NCBI RefSeq assembly: GCF_004793475.1
Contig: NZ_SRYZ01000038.1
Coordinates: forward strand, 1-35,681
Reading direction: 5' to 3'
Origin: Bacteroides muris (ex Afrizal et al. 2022)
GTDB taxonomy: Bacteria; Bacteroidota; Bacteroidia; Bacteroidales; Bacteroidaceae
Length of the DNA stretch: 35,681 bases
The notes below the pieces were generated by a model. It was given only the letters and a program-made list of their open reading frames with translations, was not told where the DNA came from and ran no database searches. This document shows, piece by piece, positions 14,811 to 24,102 of this stretch; position 1 is the first letter of the stretch, and each line of letters starts with the position of its first letter. The position numbers and the translations under genes are program-made.

Positions 14811-16076
14811 ATGAAACACAGATTTATAATCATAGGAATGGATGACAACCGTTCCCCCTTCTTTCCACCGGAAGCACTGGCACAGATACGGAAGGGGAAG
14901 GTCTTCTCCGGCGGCATACGGCATAAGGAGATTGTCGGTCCTCTGCTGCCTGCCGGGGCCGAATGGATTTCCATCACCGTACCGCTGGACTACGTCTTTT
15001 CCCATTATGAAGAAATATTTACCCGCTTCGAAGAGACGGCTACGGACGACTCCATCATTGTATTCGCGTCCGGCGACCCGTTATTCTTCGGTTTTGCCAA
15101 TACCATAAAGCGCAAGCTTCCCGAGGCAGACATTCTGCTCTATCCCGCTTTCAATTCCTTGCAGACATTGGCACACCGCCTCGTCATGCCGTATGACGAC
15201 ATGCGCACCGTCTCCCTGACAGGACGCCCGTGGCAGGAGTTCGACCGTGCCCTCATAGAGCACGCACCCAAAATAGGCATCCTCACCGACCGCGAACATA
15301 CCCCGGCCACCATTGCCGACCGCATGCTGGAATACGGGTACTCCCACTACACGCTATACATCGGCGAACATCTCGGCAATCCCGAAAAGGAACGCATACG
15401 CCGGATGACACCCCGGGAAGCGGTTGCCGGTGACTTCGAACATCCCAACTGCCTGCTGCTGGACAGCCATTCCGGACAATGCCGCACAAACTCCCTGCAC
15501 GGTAGCGAAGCCCCAGACTTTCCAGTCCGTCCCTTCGGCATCCCCGATGAAGAGTTTGCACATCTTGACGGACGCGCCCGCATGATAACCAAGGCTCCCA
15601 TCCGCCTGCTCACCCTGCAGGCATTGGAACTGAACCGCCGCCGCGTCTTCTGGGACATCGGTTTCTGTACCGGTTCCGTCTCCATCGAAGCCCGCCTGCA
15701 ATTTCCCCATCTCGCCGTCATCTCCTTCGAGATACGCCCCGAAGGAAAAGAGCTGATGGACACCAACTCCCGCCGCTTCGGCGCACCGGGCATTACGGCG
15801 GTAACCGGAGATTTCCTGCACACCGACCTCACTCCCTTTGCCCGCCCCGATGCCGTCTTCATCGGTGGACACGGCGGACATCTGGAGGAAATGATAGAGA
15901 AAGTGAAACAAGTGCTGCACCCCGAAGGCTGCATCGTCTTCAACTCCGTATCGGCAGAAAGCAAGGAGGCGTTCCTCCGAGGAATCGAGCGGAACGGAAT
16001 GGTACTCCACCCTTCCACCCATATCGCCTTGAACGAATATAACCCCATTGAAATTATGAAAGCCACGCTTTCTTAA
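14811..16076 (+). CDS. cbiET: Fused precorrin-7 C5-methyltransferase and C15-methyltransferase/decarboxylase
   Basis: A 421-residue CobL/CbiET fusion. The N-terminal CbiE domain (about 1-200) is a tetrapyrrole methylase with FASGDPLFFG and the YIGEHLG segment; it methylates C5. The C-terminal CbiT domain (about 225-421) is a Rossmann-type SAM methyltransferase with a glycine motif DIGFCTGSVSIEA around 281-293; it methylates C15 and removes the C12 acetate carboxyl. The usual GAGTGS of the motif is GFCTGS here, a common variant. The start overlaps the end of the phased repeat array. Its stop is 11 bases before cbiGF, so the two genes are in one operon. Confidence 0.93.
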   Translation: MKHRFIIIGMDDNRSPFFPPEALAQIRKGKVFSGGIRHKEIVGPLLPAGAEWISITVPLDYVFSHYEEIFTRFEETATDDSIIVFASGDPLFFGFANTIKRKLPEADILLYPAFNSLQTLAHRLVMPYDDMRTVSLTGRPWQEFDRALIEHAPKIGILTDREHTPATIADRMLEYGYSHYTLYIGEHLGNPEKERIRRMTPREAVAGDFEHPNCLLLDSHSGQCRTNSLHGSEAPDFPVRPFGIPDEEFAHLDGRARMITKAPIRLLTLQALELNRRRVFWDIGFCTGSVSIEARLQFPHLAVISFEIRPEGKELMDTNSRRFGAPGITAVTGDFLHTDLTPFARPDAVFIGGHGGHLEEMIEKVKQVLHPEGCIVFNSVSAESKEAFLRGIERNGMVLHPSTHIALNEYNPIEIMKATLS

Positions 16077-16087
16077 ACATACCCATT

Positions 16088-17941
16088 ATGAAAACAGCTA
16101 TTATTCTAATCTCCGAAGCCGGTTTGAGCATAGCCCAATCACTGCTCAACGAACTTCCCGACTCCGAAATCTTCACCCTCAGGCACGAAGAGGGATGCAC
16201 ACATATAGAATCTGCCGGCAAATTCACAGCGGAAAACTTCAACCGCTATGATGCCTTTGTCTTCATTGGCGCCATGGGAATCTGTGTCCGCACCATCGCT
16301 CCTTGCGTGAAGAACAAATATACCGACCCTGCCGTAGTTTGCGTGGACAGTACCGGTAAATTTGCCATCTCCGTACTTTCCGGACACATCGGAGGAGCCA
16401 ACGAACTGACCCACCAGGTAGCGAATATCCTCGGGGCCGAACCGGTAGTCACCACGCAAAGCGACTGCACCGGCCTATGGGGACTCGATACCCTGCCCCA
16501 ACGTTTCGGGTGGTTTCCGGTCATCAACGCCGAGCCCTCCACCCTCCTGCTGGCAGAACTTGCCAAGACGCCCGAAGAGAAAAAAAGAGTATGCATGAAC
16601 GAGCATATCAGCCTCTTCGTTTCCGGCAAGCCCACCGCCCTGCTGCTCACGGTGCGCAATGAAGGCACGGACTGGATGGAGGCGCACCTGCCGCCTCATG
16701 TAGAAGTATTCTACCGGGTGCAGGACATTAAACCTTCACGCTTCAAACTGATTCTGTGCGTATCTCCCCAAGTCCCCAACTTCCCGGAAATGCCTATGAT
16801 ATGCTACGTGCCCTGTGTCGTACACCTCGGCATCGGCCTTGCCCGGCTGGCAGGTCCCGTGCGGAAAGTGGAGAAAGAGATTATGAACACACTGAAGGAA
16901 TACGGCATCATGCCCCAAAGCATCGCCTCCATCTCCACGATTAAAGCTAAAAGTGACGAACCGGTAGTGAAAGCGCTCCAAAAGAAGTTCCCGGTCTACT
17001 TCTATACAGCCGAGGAACTGGTAGAGATAGAGGTGCCCCATCCCAGCAAAACCGTCATGAAGCACATGGGTACCCCCAGCGTCAGCGAAGCCGCCGCCTT
17101 ACTGAGTGCAAACAACTCCCGGCTGCTGGTGCCCAAGAAGAAAGGAGAGAACTATACCGTGGCCGCCGCCCTTGACATAAGAACTGTGCGCCAGGGCCAC
17201 ATCGAAATAGTGGGTGCCGGCCCGGGCGACCCGGACCTGGTTTCCGTACGCGGACGCCAAATGCTGGAACGCGCCGATCTCATTCTGTATGCCGGCAGCC
17301 TCGTTCCCAAGGAGCTGACTCTCTGTGCCAAGGCCGGTGCTACCGTACTCAGCTCCGCTTCCATGGATTTGGAAGAACAATTTGAAGTGATGAAGAAGTT
17401 CTATGACAAGGGAAAATTCATCGTACGCCTGCATACGGGTGACCCTTGTATCTATGGTGCCATTCAGGAACAAATGAACTACTTTGACCAGCACGGTATG
17501 AGCTACCACATCACCCCCGGCATATCCTCCTTCCAGGCGGCGGCAGCTGCCTTGAAGTCGCAGTTCACCATTCCGGAAAAAGTGCAAAGCATCATCCTAA
17601 CACGCGGCGAAGGACGTACACCCATGCCCGAACGCGAAAAGCTACATCTCATGGCACGCTCACAAAGTACCATGTGCATCTTCCTCAGTGCAAGCATTGC
17701 GGAGCAGGTGCAGGAAGAACTGTTGCAGGAATATCCGGAAACTACCCCCGTAGCTGTCTGCTACCACTTGACATGGAAAGACGAACAAATATTCAGGGGG
17801 GAACTCAAAGACCTTGCCAGGATAGTGAAGGAAAATAACCTCACCTTGACAACCATGATTGTCGTAGGCGAAGCCATCGGCAACCGTGAAGGTCTGTCAC
17901 GGCTCTATGCACACGAGTTCAAGCATCTGTACCGGAAATAA
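16088..17941 (+). CDS. cbiGF: Fused cobalt-precorrin-5A hydrolase and precorrin-4 C11-methyltransferase
   Basis: A 617-residue fusion. The N-terminal part (about 1-355) is CbiG, which opens the delta-lactone of cobalt-precorrin-5A and releases acetaldehyde. It shows CVRTIAPCVKNKYTDPAVV, SGHIGGANEL and the GIGLARLAGP region near residue 245. The C-terminal part (about 370-617) is CbiF/CobM, beginning GAGPGDPDLVSVRG and containing HTGDPCIYGAIQEQ and TPGISSFQAAAAAL; it methylates C11. The presence of CbiG, with CbiD and CbiK-type chelatases nearby, indicates the early-cobalt (anaerobic) pathway, as expected for an obligate anaerobe. Confidence 0.94.
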   Translation: MKTAIILISEAGLSIAQSLLNELPDSEIFTLRHEEGCTHIESAGKFTAENFNRYDAFVFIGAMGICVRTIAPCVKNKYTDPAVVCVDSTGKFAISVLSGHIGGANELTHQVANILGAEPVVTTQSDCTGLWGLDTLPQRFGWFPVINAEPSTLLLAELAKTPEEKKRVCMNEHISLFVSGKPTALLLTVRNEGTDWMEAHLPPHVEVFYRVQDIKPSRFKLILCVSPQVPNFPEMPMICYVPCVVHLGIGLARLAGPVRKVEKEIMNTLKEYGIMPQSIASISTIKAKSDEPVVKALQKKFPVYFYTAEELVEIEVPHPSKTVMKHMGTPSVSEAAALLSANNSRLLVPKKKGENYTVAAALDIRTVRQGHIEIVGAGPGDPDLVSVRGRQMLERADLILYAGSLVPKELTLCAKAGATVLSSASMDLEEQFEVMKKFYDKGKFIVRLHTGDPCIYGAIQEQMNYFDQHGMSYHITPGISSFQAAAAALKSQFTIPEKVQSIILTRGEGRTPMPEREKLHLMARSQSTMCIFLSASIAEQVQEELLQEYPETTPVAVCYHLTWKDEQIFRGELKDLARIVKENNLTLTTMIVVGEAIGNREGLSRLYAHEFKHLYRK

Positions 17942-17973
17942 ATCAACGATTAATCACCCATAAACATTCAAAC

Positions 17974-19869
17974 ATGATATTAATATTTGGCGGAACCACC
18001 GAAGGACGCATAGCCATCCAAACCCTTGAAGAAGCCGGAAAAACTTTCTACTATTCTACCAAAGGGGATGAGCAGGACGTACTTCTGCATAATGGCATCC
18101 GCCTGCAAGGCGCGATGGATGCAATAGAAATAGAAACATTCTGTGTACAGCATCACATAAAGCTGCTGATAGACGCCGCACACCCCTTTGCCACACAGTT
18201 GCATGAGACTCTGGAACAAGTCTCCGTGGAATCGAATATCCCCGTCATCCGTTTCGAGCGTATCTTCCCGGAACGCGATGAAGAACACATCACCTGGTGC
18301 AGGGATTATGACGATGCCATCGAGAAGATACAGAAAGAAAAGATTTTCATCTTACTTGCACTGACCGGCGTACAGACCATAGGTAAGCTGAAGCCTTTGT
18401 GGCAGAATGCCTGCTGTTACTTCCGCATCCTCGACCGTGACAGCTCGCGCAAGCTCGCCCGGGAACAGGGCTTCTCCGAGAAGAACCTCTACTACTACAC
18501 ACCCGGAGAAGACGAGCAAATCCTGATGAAACAGCTTCATCCCGAAGCCATCCTCCTCAAAGAAAGCGGGATATCCGGCAGATTCTGCGAGAAGGTGGAA
18601 GCTGCCCGGCAACTGGGTATACGCATCTTTGCCATCTGCCGCCCCAAGACATCCGGCAAGTTTATCTGTGTAAACGGCGAGCATGGCCTGCGCCGCATAA
18701 TCGAGAAACATTTACCCGACTTCTTCCCCCTGCGCAGCGGACTGACCACCGGAACATGTGCCGCCGCTGCCGCCGTAGCCGCCACCTGGGATGTATTCAA
18801 TATCTACTTCAAAAAGCGTCCTACGGAATTTCCGGTAGTTCTTCCCAACGGAGAAACCATCCAGGTTCCCGTAGAGCCGCAGCACCATATTCCCCACTCC
18901 GACCTTCTGGAAAACGGTGACGGCATGTTCGAGACAAGCGCTACCGTCATCAAGGATGCCGGCGACGACCCGGACATCACCAACGGAATGAAAGTTGTGG
19001 CCAATATAGCCATACCTTTCCGCATAGACGACCCGCTGCCGGAAGACACTCCCCAGGACGACTACAACATCATCGTCTGCGGCGGCGAAGGCGTAGGTGT
19101 CGTCACCATGCCCGGTCTGGGACTTGAGCTCGGTAGCTCTGCCATCAACGACACCCCACGCGAAATGATAAAGAAGAACGTCAAGCTATGGCTTGAACGC
19201 CTCCATATTGCCAAACAGCCCAATCCTATTCTCATTACCATCTCCATCCCCGGTGGAGAAGAAATAGCCAAACGCACCTTCAATCCCCGCCTCGGTATCG
19301 AAGGAGGCATTTCCATTATCGGGACCTCCGGCATCGTGAAGCCATTCTCCTCGGAAGCCTTCATCAATTCCATCCGGAAGTCCATGGAAGTGGCAAAGGC
19401 AACCCGGAACCCTCGTATCGTCATCAGCTCCGGCGCAAAGAGCGAACGTTTCATCAAGGCGTATTATCCCGACCTCCCCGCCCAGGCTTTCGTGCATTAC
19501 GGCAACTTTATCGGCGAAACCTTGAAAATAGCAGCCGAAGAGCAAGTACCGCACGTCACCCTCGGCGTGATGATGGGAAAGGCCGTGAAACTGGCCGAAG
19601 GCAATCTGGATACCCACAGCAAGAAAGTGACCATGAATAAGGAATTCATTCAAGACCTGGCACGCCAGACGGGATGCAGCGAAGAAACACTTGCCGCCAT
19701 CGGACAGATGAACCTGGCGCGCGAACTCTGGGACATCATTCCCGAAGAGCTGCTGGAAAAGTTTGGCAAGGCACTGATTGAGCTCTGTCACCGGCACTGT
19801 GACCCCTTACTGCCCAATGGCGAACTAACAGTATTACTCATAACCGAAAACGGAAAAATTTACTCATGA
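17974..19869 (+). CDS. cbiJD: Fused precorrin-6A reductase and cobalt-precorrin-5B C1-methyltransferase
   Basis: A 631-residue fusion. The N-terminal domain (about 1-245) is CbiJ/CobK, the NAD(P)H-dependent precorrin-6A reductase, starting with the nucleotide-binding MILIFGGTTEGR and containing DAAHPFA. The C-terminal domain (about 250-631) is CbiD, the C1-methyltransferase of the anaerobic route, with the diagnostic LRSGLTTGTCAAAAA near 252 and GGEGVGVVTMPGL. It lies 32 bases after cbiGF. Its TGA overlaps the ATG of the next gene by 4 bases. Confidence 0.94.
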   Translation: MILIFGGTTEGRIAIQTLEEAGKTFYYSTKGDEQDVLLHNGIRLQGAMDAIEIETFCVQHHIKLLIDAAHPFATQLHETLEQVSVESNIPVIRFERIFPERDEEHITWCRDYDDAIEKIQKEKIFILLALTGVQTIGKLKPLWQNACCYFRILDRDSSRKLAREQGFSEKNLYYYTPGEDEQILMKQLHPEAILLKESGISGRFCEKVEAARQLGIRIFAICRPKTSGKFICVNGEHGLRRIIEKHLPDFFPLRSGLTTGTCAAAAAVAATWDVFNIYFKKRPTEFPVVLPNGETIQVPVEPQHHIPHSDLLENGDGMFETSATVIKDAGDDPDITNGMKVVANIAIPFRIDDPLPEDTPQDDYNIIVCGGEGVGVVTMPGLGLELGSSAINDTPREMIKKNVKLWLERLHIAKQPNPILITISIPGGEEIAKRTFNPRLGIEGGISIIGTSGIVKPFSSEAFINSIRKSMEVAKATRNPRIVISSGAKSERFIKAYYPDLPAQAFVHYGNFIGETLKIAAEEQVPHVTLGVMMGKAVKLAEGNLDTHSKKVTMNKEFIQDLARQTGCSEETLAAIGQMNLARELWDIIPEELLEKFGKALIELCHRHCDPLLPNGELTVLLITENGKIYS

Positions 19870-20540
19870 AGAAGAAGATAATCATTACCGTCTGTATGGC
19901 AATGACCGTACTGACCGGTCTGGCACAAAGCCCGCTGTCCTTTCATGCAAAAGCTGGAATCGGTACCTCCCATTTTCATGGAAAACACTCCAGTAGTGAC
20001 ACCCAAATAGCTTACAAAGCTGGTGTCGGTGCAGAATATGTCCTCAACAAGACCTGGGTGCTGCAATCCGCATTGGAATTCGTGTCCATCGGCGGTAAAG
20101 ACGAGATAAGCCACATCGGCAAGGCCAAAATGCATGAACTGTATCTGCAAATCCCCCTCATGATAGCGGCCCGCCTCCATCTGGGCAAGGATTATCATGC
20201 CTCGCTGAGTGTCGGCCCTTATGCGGCCATAGGTGTGGCAGGCAAGACTTCCGGTGAGACTTACGATTATAGCAGCAGCAGTATGCAGGGAGGATACCAG
20301 TTCAAGATAGACACTTTCGGCAGTATGGTAGACGGGAAAATGGGTAACAACCGTTTCGATGCAGGTATTGCCCTGGGACTTACTTTTGAATACAGAAGAT
20401 TCATCATCGGTGCAGAGACACAAGTGGGACTGGTAAAAGTCAATGAGCAGATAAACCAGATGATAGGTCATTCGGAAGAAGGAGGATATTTTCCCAAGAA
20501 CTTCGCCGCATTCTTTACGCTGGGGTACCGGTTCTGGTAA
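19866..20540 (+). CDS. Small outer-membrane beta-barrel protein, PorT/OMP_b-brl type
   Basis: A 224-residue exported protein with a signal peptide (about 1-20, ending LAQS) and alternating aromatic and polar strands. It ends in Gly-Tyr-Arg-Phe-Trp, a typical barrel C terminus recognised by the Bam machinery. It looks like the small eight-strand-type barrels common in Bacteroidota (OMP_b-brl families). Its start overlaps the cbiJD stop by 4 bases (ATGA), so it is translated together with cobalamin enzymes. Its function is unknown; the coupling suggests an envelope role linked to corrinoid metabolism. Confidence 0.75.
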   Translation: MKKKIIITVCMAMTVLTGLAQSPLSFHAKAGIGTSHFHGKHSSSDTQIAYKAGVGAEYVLNKTWVLQSALEFVSIGGKDEISHIGKAKMHELYLQIPLMIAARLHLGKDYHASLSVGPYAAIGVAGKTSGETYDYSSSSMQGGYQFKIDTFGSMVDGKMGNNRFDAGIALGLTFEYRRFIIGAETQVGLVKVNEQINQMIGHSEEGGYFPKNFAAFFTLGYRFW

Positions 20541-20607
20541 GGGAACATTTTGCCATACAGAGTTGTTTAGTATACAAACAGATACTCAACAATATAAACT
20601 GAATAAT

Positions 20608-21693
20608 ATGGCAAAAAGAATCCCTATCCTGCTGGCTGCAATGACAGCCCTCACCTTCGCCCCTCAAACAGCAGGGGCATGTACCGGTATCACCCTGACG
20701 GCCAAAGACAATGCGCACGTCGTAGCCCGCACCATCGAATGGGGAGGCAGTGAGCTGAACAGCCAGTACGTCATCGTACCGCGCGGTTATTCGCAACAAT
20801 CACTGACACCCGGAGGCAGTCTGTCCAGCATGGAGTTCACCTCACGCTATGGCTACGTAGGCCTGGCAGTGGAGCAAAAGGAGTTCGTGGCCGAAGGTCT
20901 GAATGAAGCCGGGCTCTCCGCCGGGCTGTTCTACTTTCCCGGATATGGCAAATACGAGGAGTACGACCCCACACGAAAAGCGTCGAGCATAGCCGATTTA
21001 CAATTGGTATCATGGCTGTTGGGAAGCTTTTCTACTGTGGACGAGGTAAAGGAGGCTATTGAAAATGTGACGGTCATAGCCATTGACCCGCGCGCCTCCA
21101 CCGTACATTGGCAGATTGCAGACAAGACCGGCCGCCAACTGGTATTGGAGTTCATCGACGGACAGCCCCGTTTCTATGAAAACAAACTGGGAGTATTGAC
21201 AAACTCCCCCGGCTTTGACTGGCAGATGACCAACTTAAACAATTATGTGAACCTCTACCCGGGCAGTGCCGAAAGCAAATCGCTGGGCAATGTAACTATA
21301 GCCCCTTTCGGTTCGGGAAGCGGCTTTTTGGGAATTCCGGGAGATGTGACTCCCCCTTCCCGCTTTATCCGTGCCGCTTTCTACCAGACTTCTACACCGC
21401 CACAGAATACCGCACAGGAAACCGTTCTCCAATGTTTTCAGATACTGAATAACTTTGATATACCCGTAGGCATCGAGTTTCCCCTCGGCCAGGTTCCTGC
21501 CAATATTCCAAGTGCCACCCAATGGACATCGGCCACAGATATGACAAACGGTATCATCTACTATCGCACCATGTACAACAGTACAATCAGAAGCATTGAT
21601 TTGAGACAGATAGACTTCGGGCGCATCGAGTACCATGCAGCTCCCCTCGATAAAGTGAAGCGGCAACCGATAGTTCCCGTGAAAATTGAATAG
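20608..21693 (+). CDS. Exported choloylglycine hydrolase-family protein (bile salt hydrolase/penicillin V acylase-like)
   Basis: A 361-residue Ntn-hydrolase of the linear amide C-N hydrolase family. A TTG-initiated extension to 20563 is unlikely. The ATG at 20608 gives a signal peptide ending AGA, and cleavage exposes Cys25 as the N-terminal nucleophile (CTGITL), followed by ARTIEWGG with the family's conserved Arg. Later family blocks are VLTNSPGFDWQ and YRTMYNSTIRSID. Members hydrolyse conjugated bile salts, penicillin V or N-acyl signals, and these cannot be told apart here. It lies 67 bases downstream of the barrel gene on the same strand and could be read through from the cbi operon. It converges on the MATE gene with a 13-base gap and no visible terminator. 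Confidence 0.86.
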   Translation: MAKRIPILLAAMTALTFAPQTAGACTGITLTAKDNAHVVARTIEWGGSELNSQYVIVPRGYSQQSLTPGGSLSSMEFTSRYGYVGLAVEQKEFVAEGLNEAGLSAGLFYFPGYGKYEEYDPTRKASSIADLQLVSWLLGSFSTVDEVKEAIENVTVIAIDPRASTVHWQIADKTGRQLVLEFIDGQPRFYENKLGVLTNSPGFDWQMTNLNNYVNLYPGSAESKSLGNVTIAPFGSGSGFLGIPGDVTPPSRFIRAAFYQTSTPPQNTAQETVLQCFQILNNFDIPVGIEFPLGQVPANIPSATQWTSATDMTNGIIYYRTMYNSTIRSIDLRQIDFGRIEYHAAPLDKVKRQPIVPVKIE

Positions 21694-21706
21694 GGACGCA
21701 GAAACT

Positions 21707-23086
21707 TCAAGATTGCCGCTGTTGCAGTTGTTCCGCCTCCTTCCTCTTCATCTCCGCCAGCACCCCGCAGGTCAATGGAATGGCGAGGAAGAAGGTCAGC
21801 ATGTCCGACGCCGCCTGGCACATTTCCACCCCTTTCAGTCCTAAGAAATAAGGAAGAATGAAGATGAGGGGGATGAAGAACAGCCCTTGACGGGCAGAGG
21901 AAAGTATCGTAGCGCGTACGGGCTTGCGGATAGTCTGCAGCATCATGTTGCTGACCACAATCCATGCACCCAACGGATAGGTGATGAACTGCCAGCGCAA
22001 TGCTGCCGCACCGGTAGCTACAACAGCAGGGTCTCCCTTGCGGAAGATGGAGACAATCTCCTCGGCATATCCCATACCTGCCACCGCACAAACCAGCAAA
22101 AAGAAAAAGCCTACCTTCACACAGAACCAGAATCCTTGGCGCACTCTGGCATACAGCCCGGCACCATAATTGAATCCGCATACCGGTTGGAAGCCTTGCC
22201 CGAAACCAATTAGGAAAGCATTGATAAACATAGAGATACGCGTCACAATGGACATCCCTGCAATAGCTGCGTCACCATATGCACCGGCCGCCACGTTCAG
22301 CAAAATGGTTGCCACGCTTGCCAGTCCCTGCCGGGTGAGTGACGGAGTTCCACCCCCAATAATTTCCTTGATGAAAGCCAGTGTAGGCGTAAAGTTTCTG
22401 TAACGTATACGTATATTTCCTCCTCTGCGCCCCATATATAGCAAAAGGATGAAACTACATATCTGGCTGACTACTGTGGCCAGTGCGGCACCGGATATGC
22501 CCATATCGCATACAAAAATCAGGATAGGGTCGAGCACCACGTTGATGACCGCCCCACTCACAATCCCCACCATGGCATACGCCGCATTACCTTGAAAACG
22601 TATTTGGTTATTCAGCACCAATGAGGCGGTCATAAAAGGAGTACCCAGCAGAATGATTCCCAAATAGCGCTCCGTATACGGAAGAATAGTAGGCGTCGAC
22701 CCCAAAGCAAGGGAAAGCGGTGTAAGGAACAGCAATCCCAGCACAGCCAGAGCCGCTCCGATAAACAAGGCAAAAAAGAAGCCGGTGGATGCCATCTTCT
22801 CGGCACTCTCCGTTTCCTGCGCCCCCAACTTACGGGAGATGTAGTTCCCCGAACCATGACCGAAGAAGAATCCCACAGCCTGGATAATGGACATCACAGA
22901 AAACACGATACCTACGGCAGCCGTAGACTGGGTATTTATTATACCCACAAAATAGGTATCTGCCATGTTGTAGAAGGACGTCACCAGCATGCTGATGATG
23001 GTCGGCACAGCCAATGACGTAATCAGCCGGGAGACCGGAGTCGTCGTTAAGTGGACATAATTATCCTTTGCAGAATGGTGCATCAT
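21707..23086 (-). CDS. MATE-family efflux transporter
   Basis: A 459-residue integral membrane protein with about twelve helices in two six-helix halves, typical of MATE cation- or drug-coupled exporters. Conserved features include PTIISMLVTSFYNMADTYFVG at the start, FGHGSGNYISRKLG, and in the second half GFGQGFQPVCGFNYGA. Its ATG overlaps the btuD stop by 4 bases (ATGA; a second ATG follows directly), so it is the last gene of the btuFCD operon and translationally coupled. MATE proteins export organic cations, drugs or flavins. The operon position suggests a corrinoid-linked substrate, which is not established. Confidence 0.9.
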   Translation of the reverse strand: MMHHSAKDNYVHLTTTPVSRLITSLAVPTIISMLVTSFYNMADTYFVGIINTQSTAAVGIVFSVMSIIQAVGFFFGHGSGNYISRKLGAQETESAEKMASTGFFFALFIGAALAVLGLLFLTPLSLALGSTPTILPYTERYLGIILLGTPFMTASLVLNNQIRFQGNAAYAMVGIVSGAVINVVLDPILIFVCDMGISGAALATVVSQICSFILLLYMGRRGGNIRIRYRNFTPTLAFIKEIIGGGTPSLTRQGLASVATILLNVAAGAYGDAAIAGMSIVTRISMFINAFLIGFGQGFQPVCGFNYGAGLYARVRQGFWFCVKVGFFFLLVCAVAGMGYAEEIVSIFRKGDPAVVATGAAALRWQFITYPLGAWIVVSNMMLQTIRKPVRATILSSARQGLFFIPLIFILPYFLGLKGVEMCQAASDMLTFFLAIPLTCGVLAEMKRKEAEQLQQRQS

Positions 23087-24102
23087 AGGGAATGGAATGA
23101 CAAGACTATTTGCAGCAATTTCTCAATGGAGTACACTGTTACCGGCTCCTTGCCCGGTCGATGGAATACGAAGCTGCCGTCTCCCTTCAAATCTCCGGTT
23201 TCGATATAAATCTCCGACTCAACATTCCGGTTTGCCAGAATGCCGTTTCTCTGGAGTGCCTTGCGCACCATGGCATACTTCTGCCCGTGGCCCGCCAAGC
23301 GTATCCGGGAGGTATATTCATTGGCTACCCTGAACAGTCCCGTTTCCAAATCGAAGGCAATACCCTTACGGGCAAAGAAGTTGCTCAAGCTGCCGTTCAG
23401 CGAGAGGTCTTCGGGCGTGCCGACGGTCACTCCGTTCGCCTTGTCCATCAGCCATATCTTGTCCGCTATCTGCAGGGCCAGTTCCAGGTCGTGGGTAGAA
23501 AGGAAAATCGTCTTGTCCGTCTGCCGGCTAAGCTGGTGAAGCAGCTGCATCATCTCTACTTTACTGGGAAAGTCGAGGAAAGCTGTCGGTTCGTCCAGAT
23601 AGATGACGGGAGTTTCCTGGGCGAGCGCCTTGGCTATCATCACCTTCTGCCGTTCGCCGTCACTCAGCGTATGCACCATGCGGTGCGCCAGGTGGGGAAT
23701 GCCTACCAGGGCGATGGATTTGTCCACCACAGTCTTGTCCTCTTTCGAAAGAGTTCCCCAGAAACCGGTGTAGGGGCTACGCCCCAGACCTATCAGTTCT
23801 ACGACGGACATATTGCGTATATCGCACTTCTCCGTCAGCACCACACTAATGACGCGCGAAAGCTGCTTGTCGGTATAGTCCCCAATCTCTTTTCCTTCAA
23901 TAAATATGTTTCCTCCAAGTTTTGGCTGGAAGGCAGACAACGTACGGAGCAGCGTGGACTTCCCCACTCCATTAGCTCCCAACAAGCAAGTCAGCTCACC
24001 ACTGTTGATTCCGGCGCAAATGCCGTCTGCCACCGCTTTCACATCGCCCTTACCGGGATAGCCGATGGAAAGATTCTCTATATGTATGGTTTCCTTATTC
24101 AT
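23083..24102 (-). CDS. btuD: ABC transporter ATPase, vitamin B12/iron-chelate type, with C-terminal extension
   Basis: A 339-residue ATPase of the FecE/BtuD type. It has Walker A at about 42-50 (GANGVGKST), signature LSDGERQKV near 142, Walker B IYLDEPTAF near 166 and the H-loop STHD. It would power import with the BtuC-type permease encoded just upstream, whose end overlaps its start by 8 bases. The family is usually about 250-260 residues. Here the last 75 or so form an extra domain (from about RVANEYTSRI to the end) that looks like a small alpha/beta unit and may be regulatory. B12 as the substrate is inferred from the surrounding cbi genes; iron chelates are the alternative. Confidence 0.85.
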   Translation of the reverse strand: MNKETIHIENLSIGYPGKGDVKAVADGICAGINSGELTCLLGANGVGKSTLLRTLSAFQPKLGGNIFIEGKEIGDYTDKQLSRVISVVLTEKCDIRNMSVVELIGLGRSPYTGFWGTLSKEDKTVVDKSIALVGIPHLAHRMVHTLSDGERQKVMIAKALAQETPVIYLDEPTAFLDFPSKVEMMQLLHQLSRQTDKTIFLSTHDLELALQIADKIWLMDKANGVTVGTPEDLSLNGSLSNFFARKGIAFDLETGLFRVANEYTSRIRLAGHGQKYAMVRKALQRNGILANRNVESEIYIETGDLKGDGSFVFHRPGKEPVTVYSIEKLLQIVLSFHSL

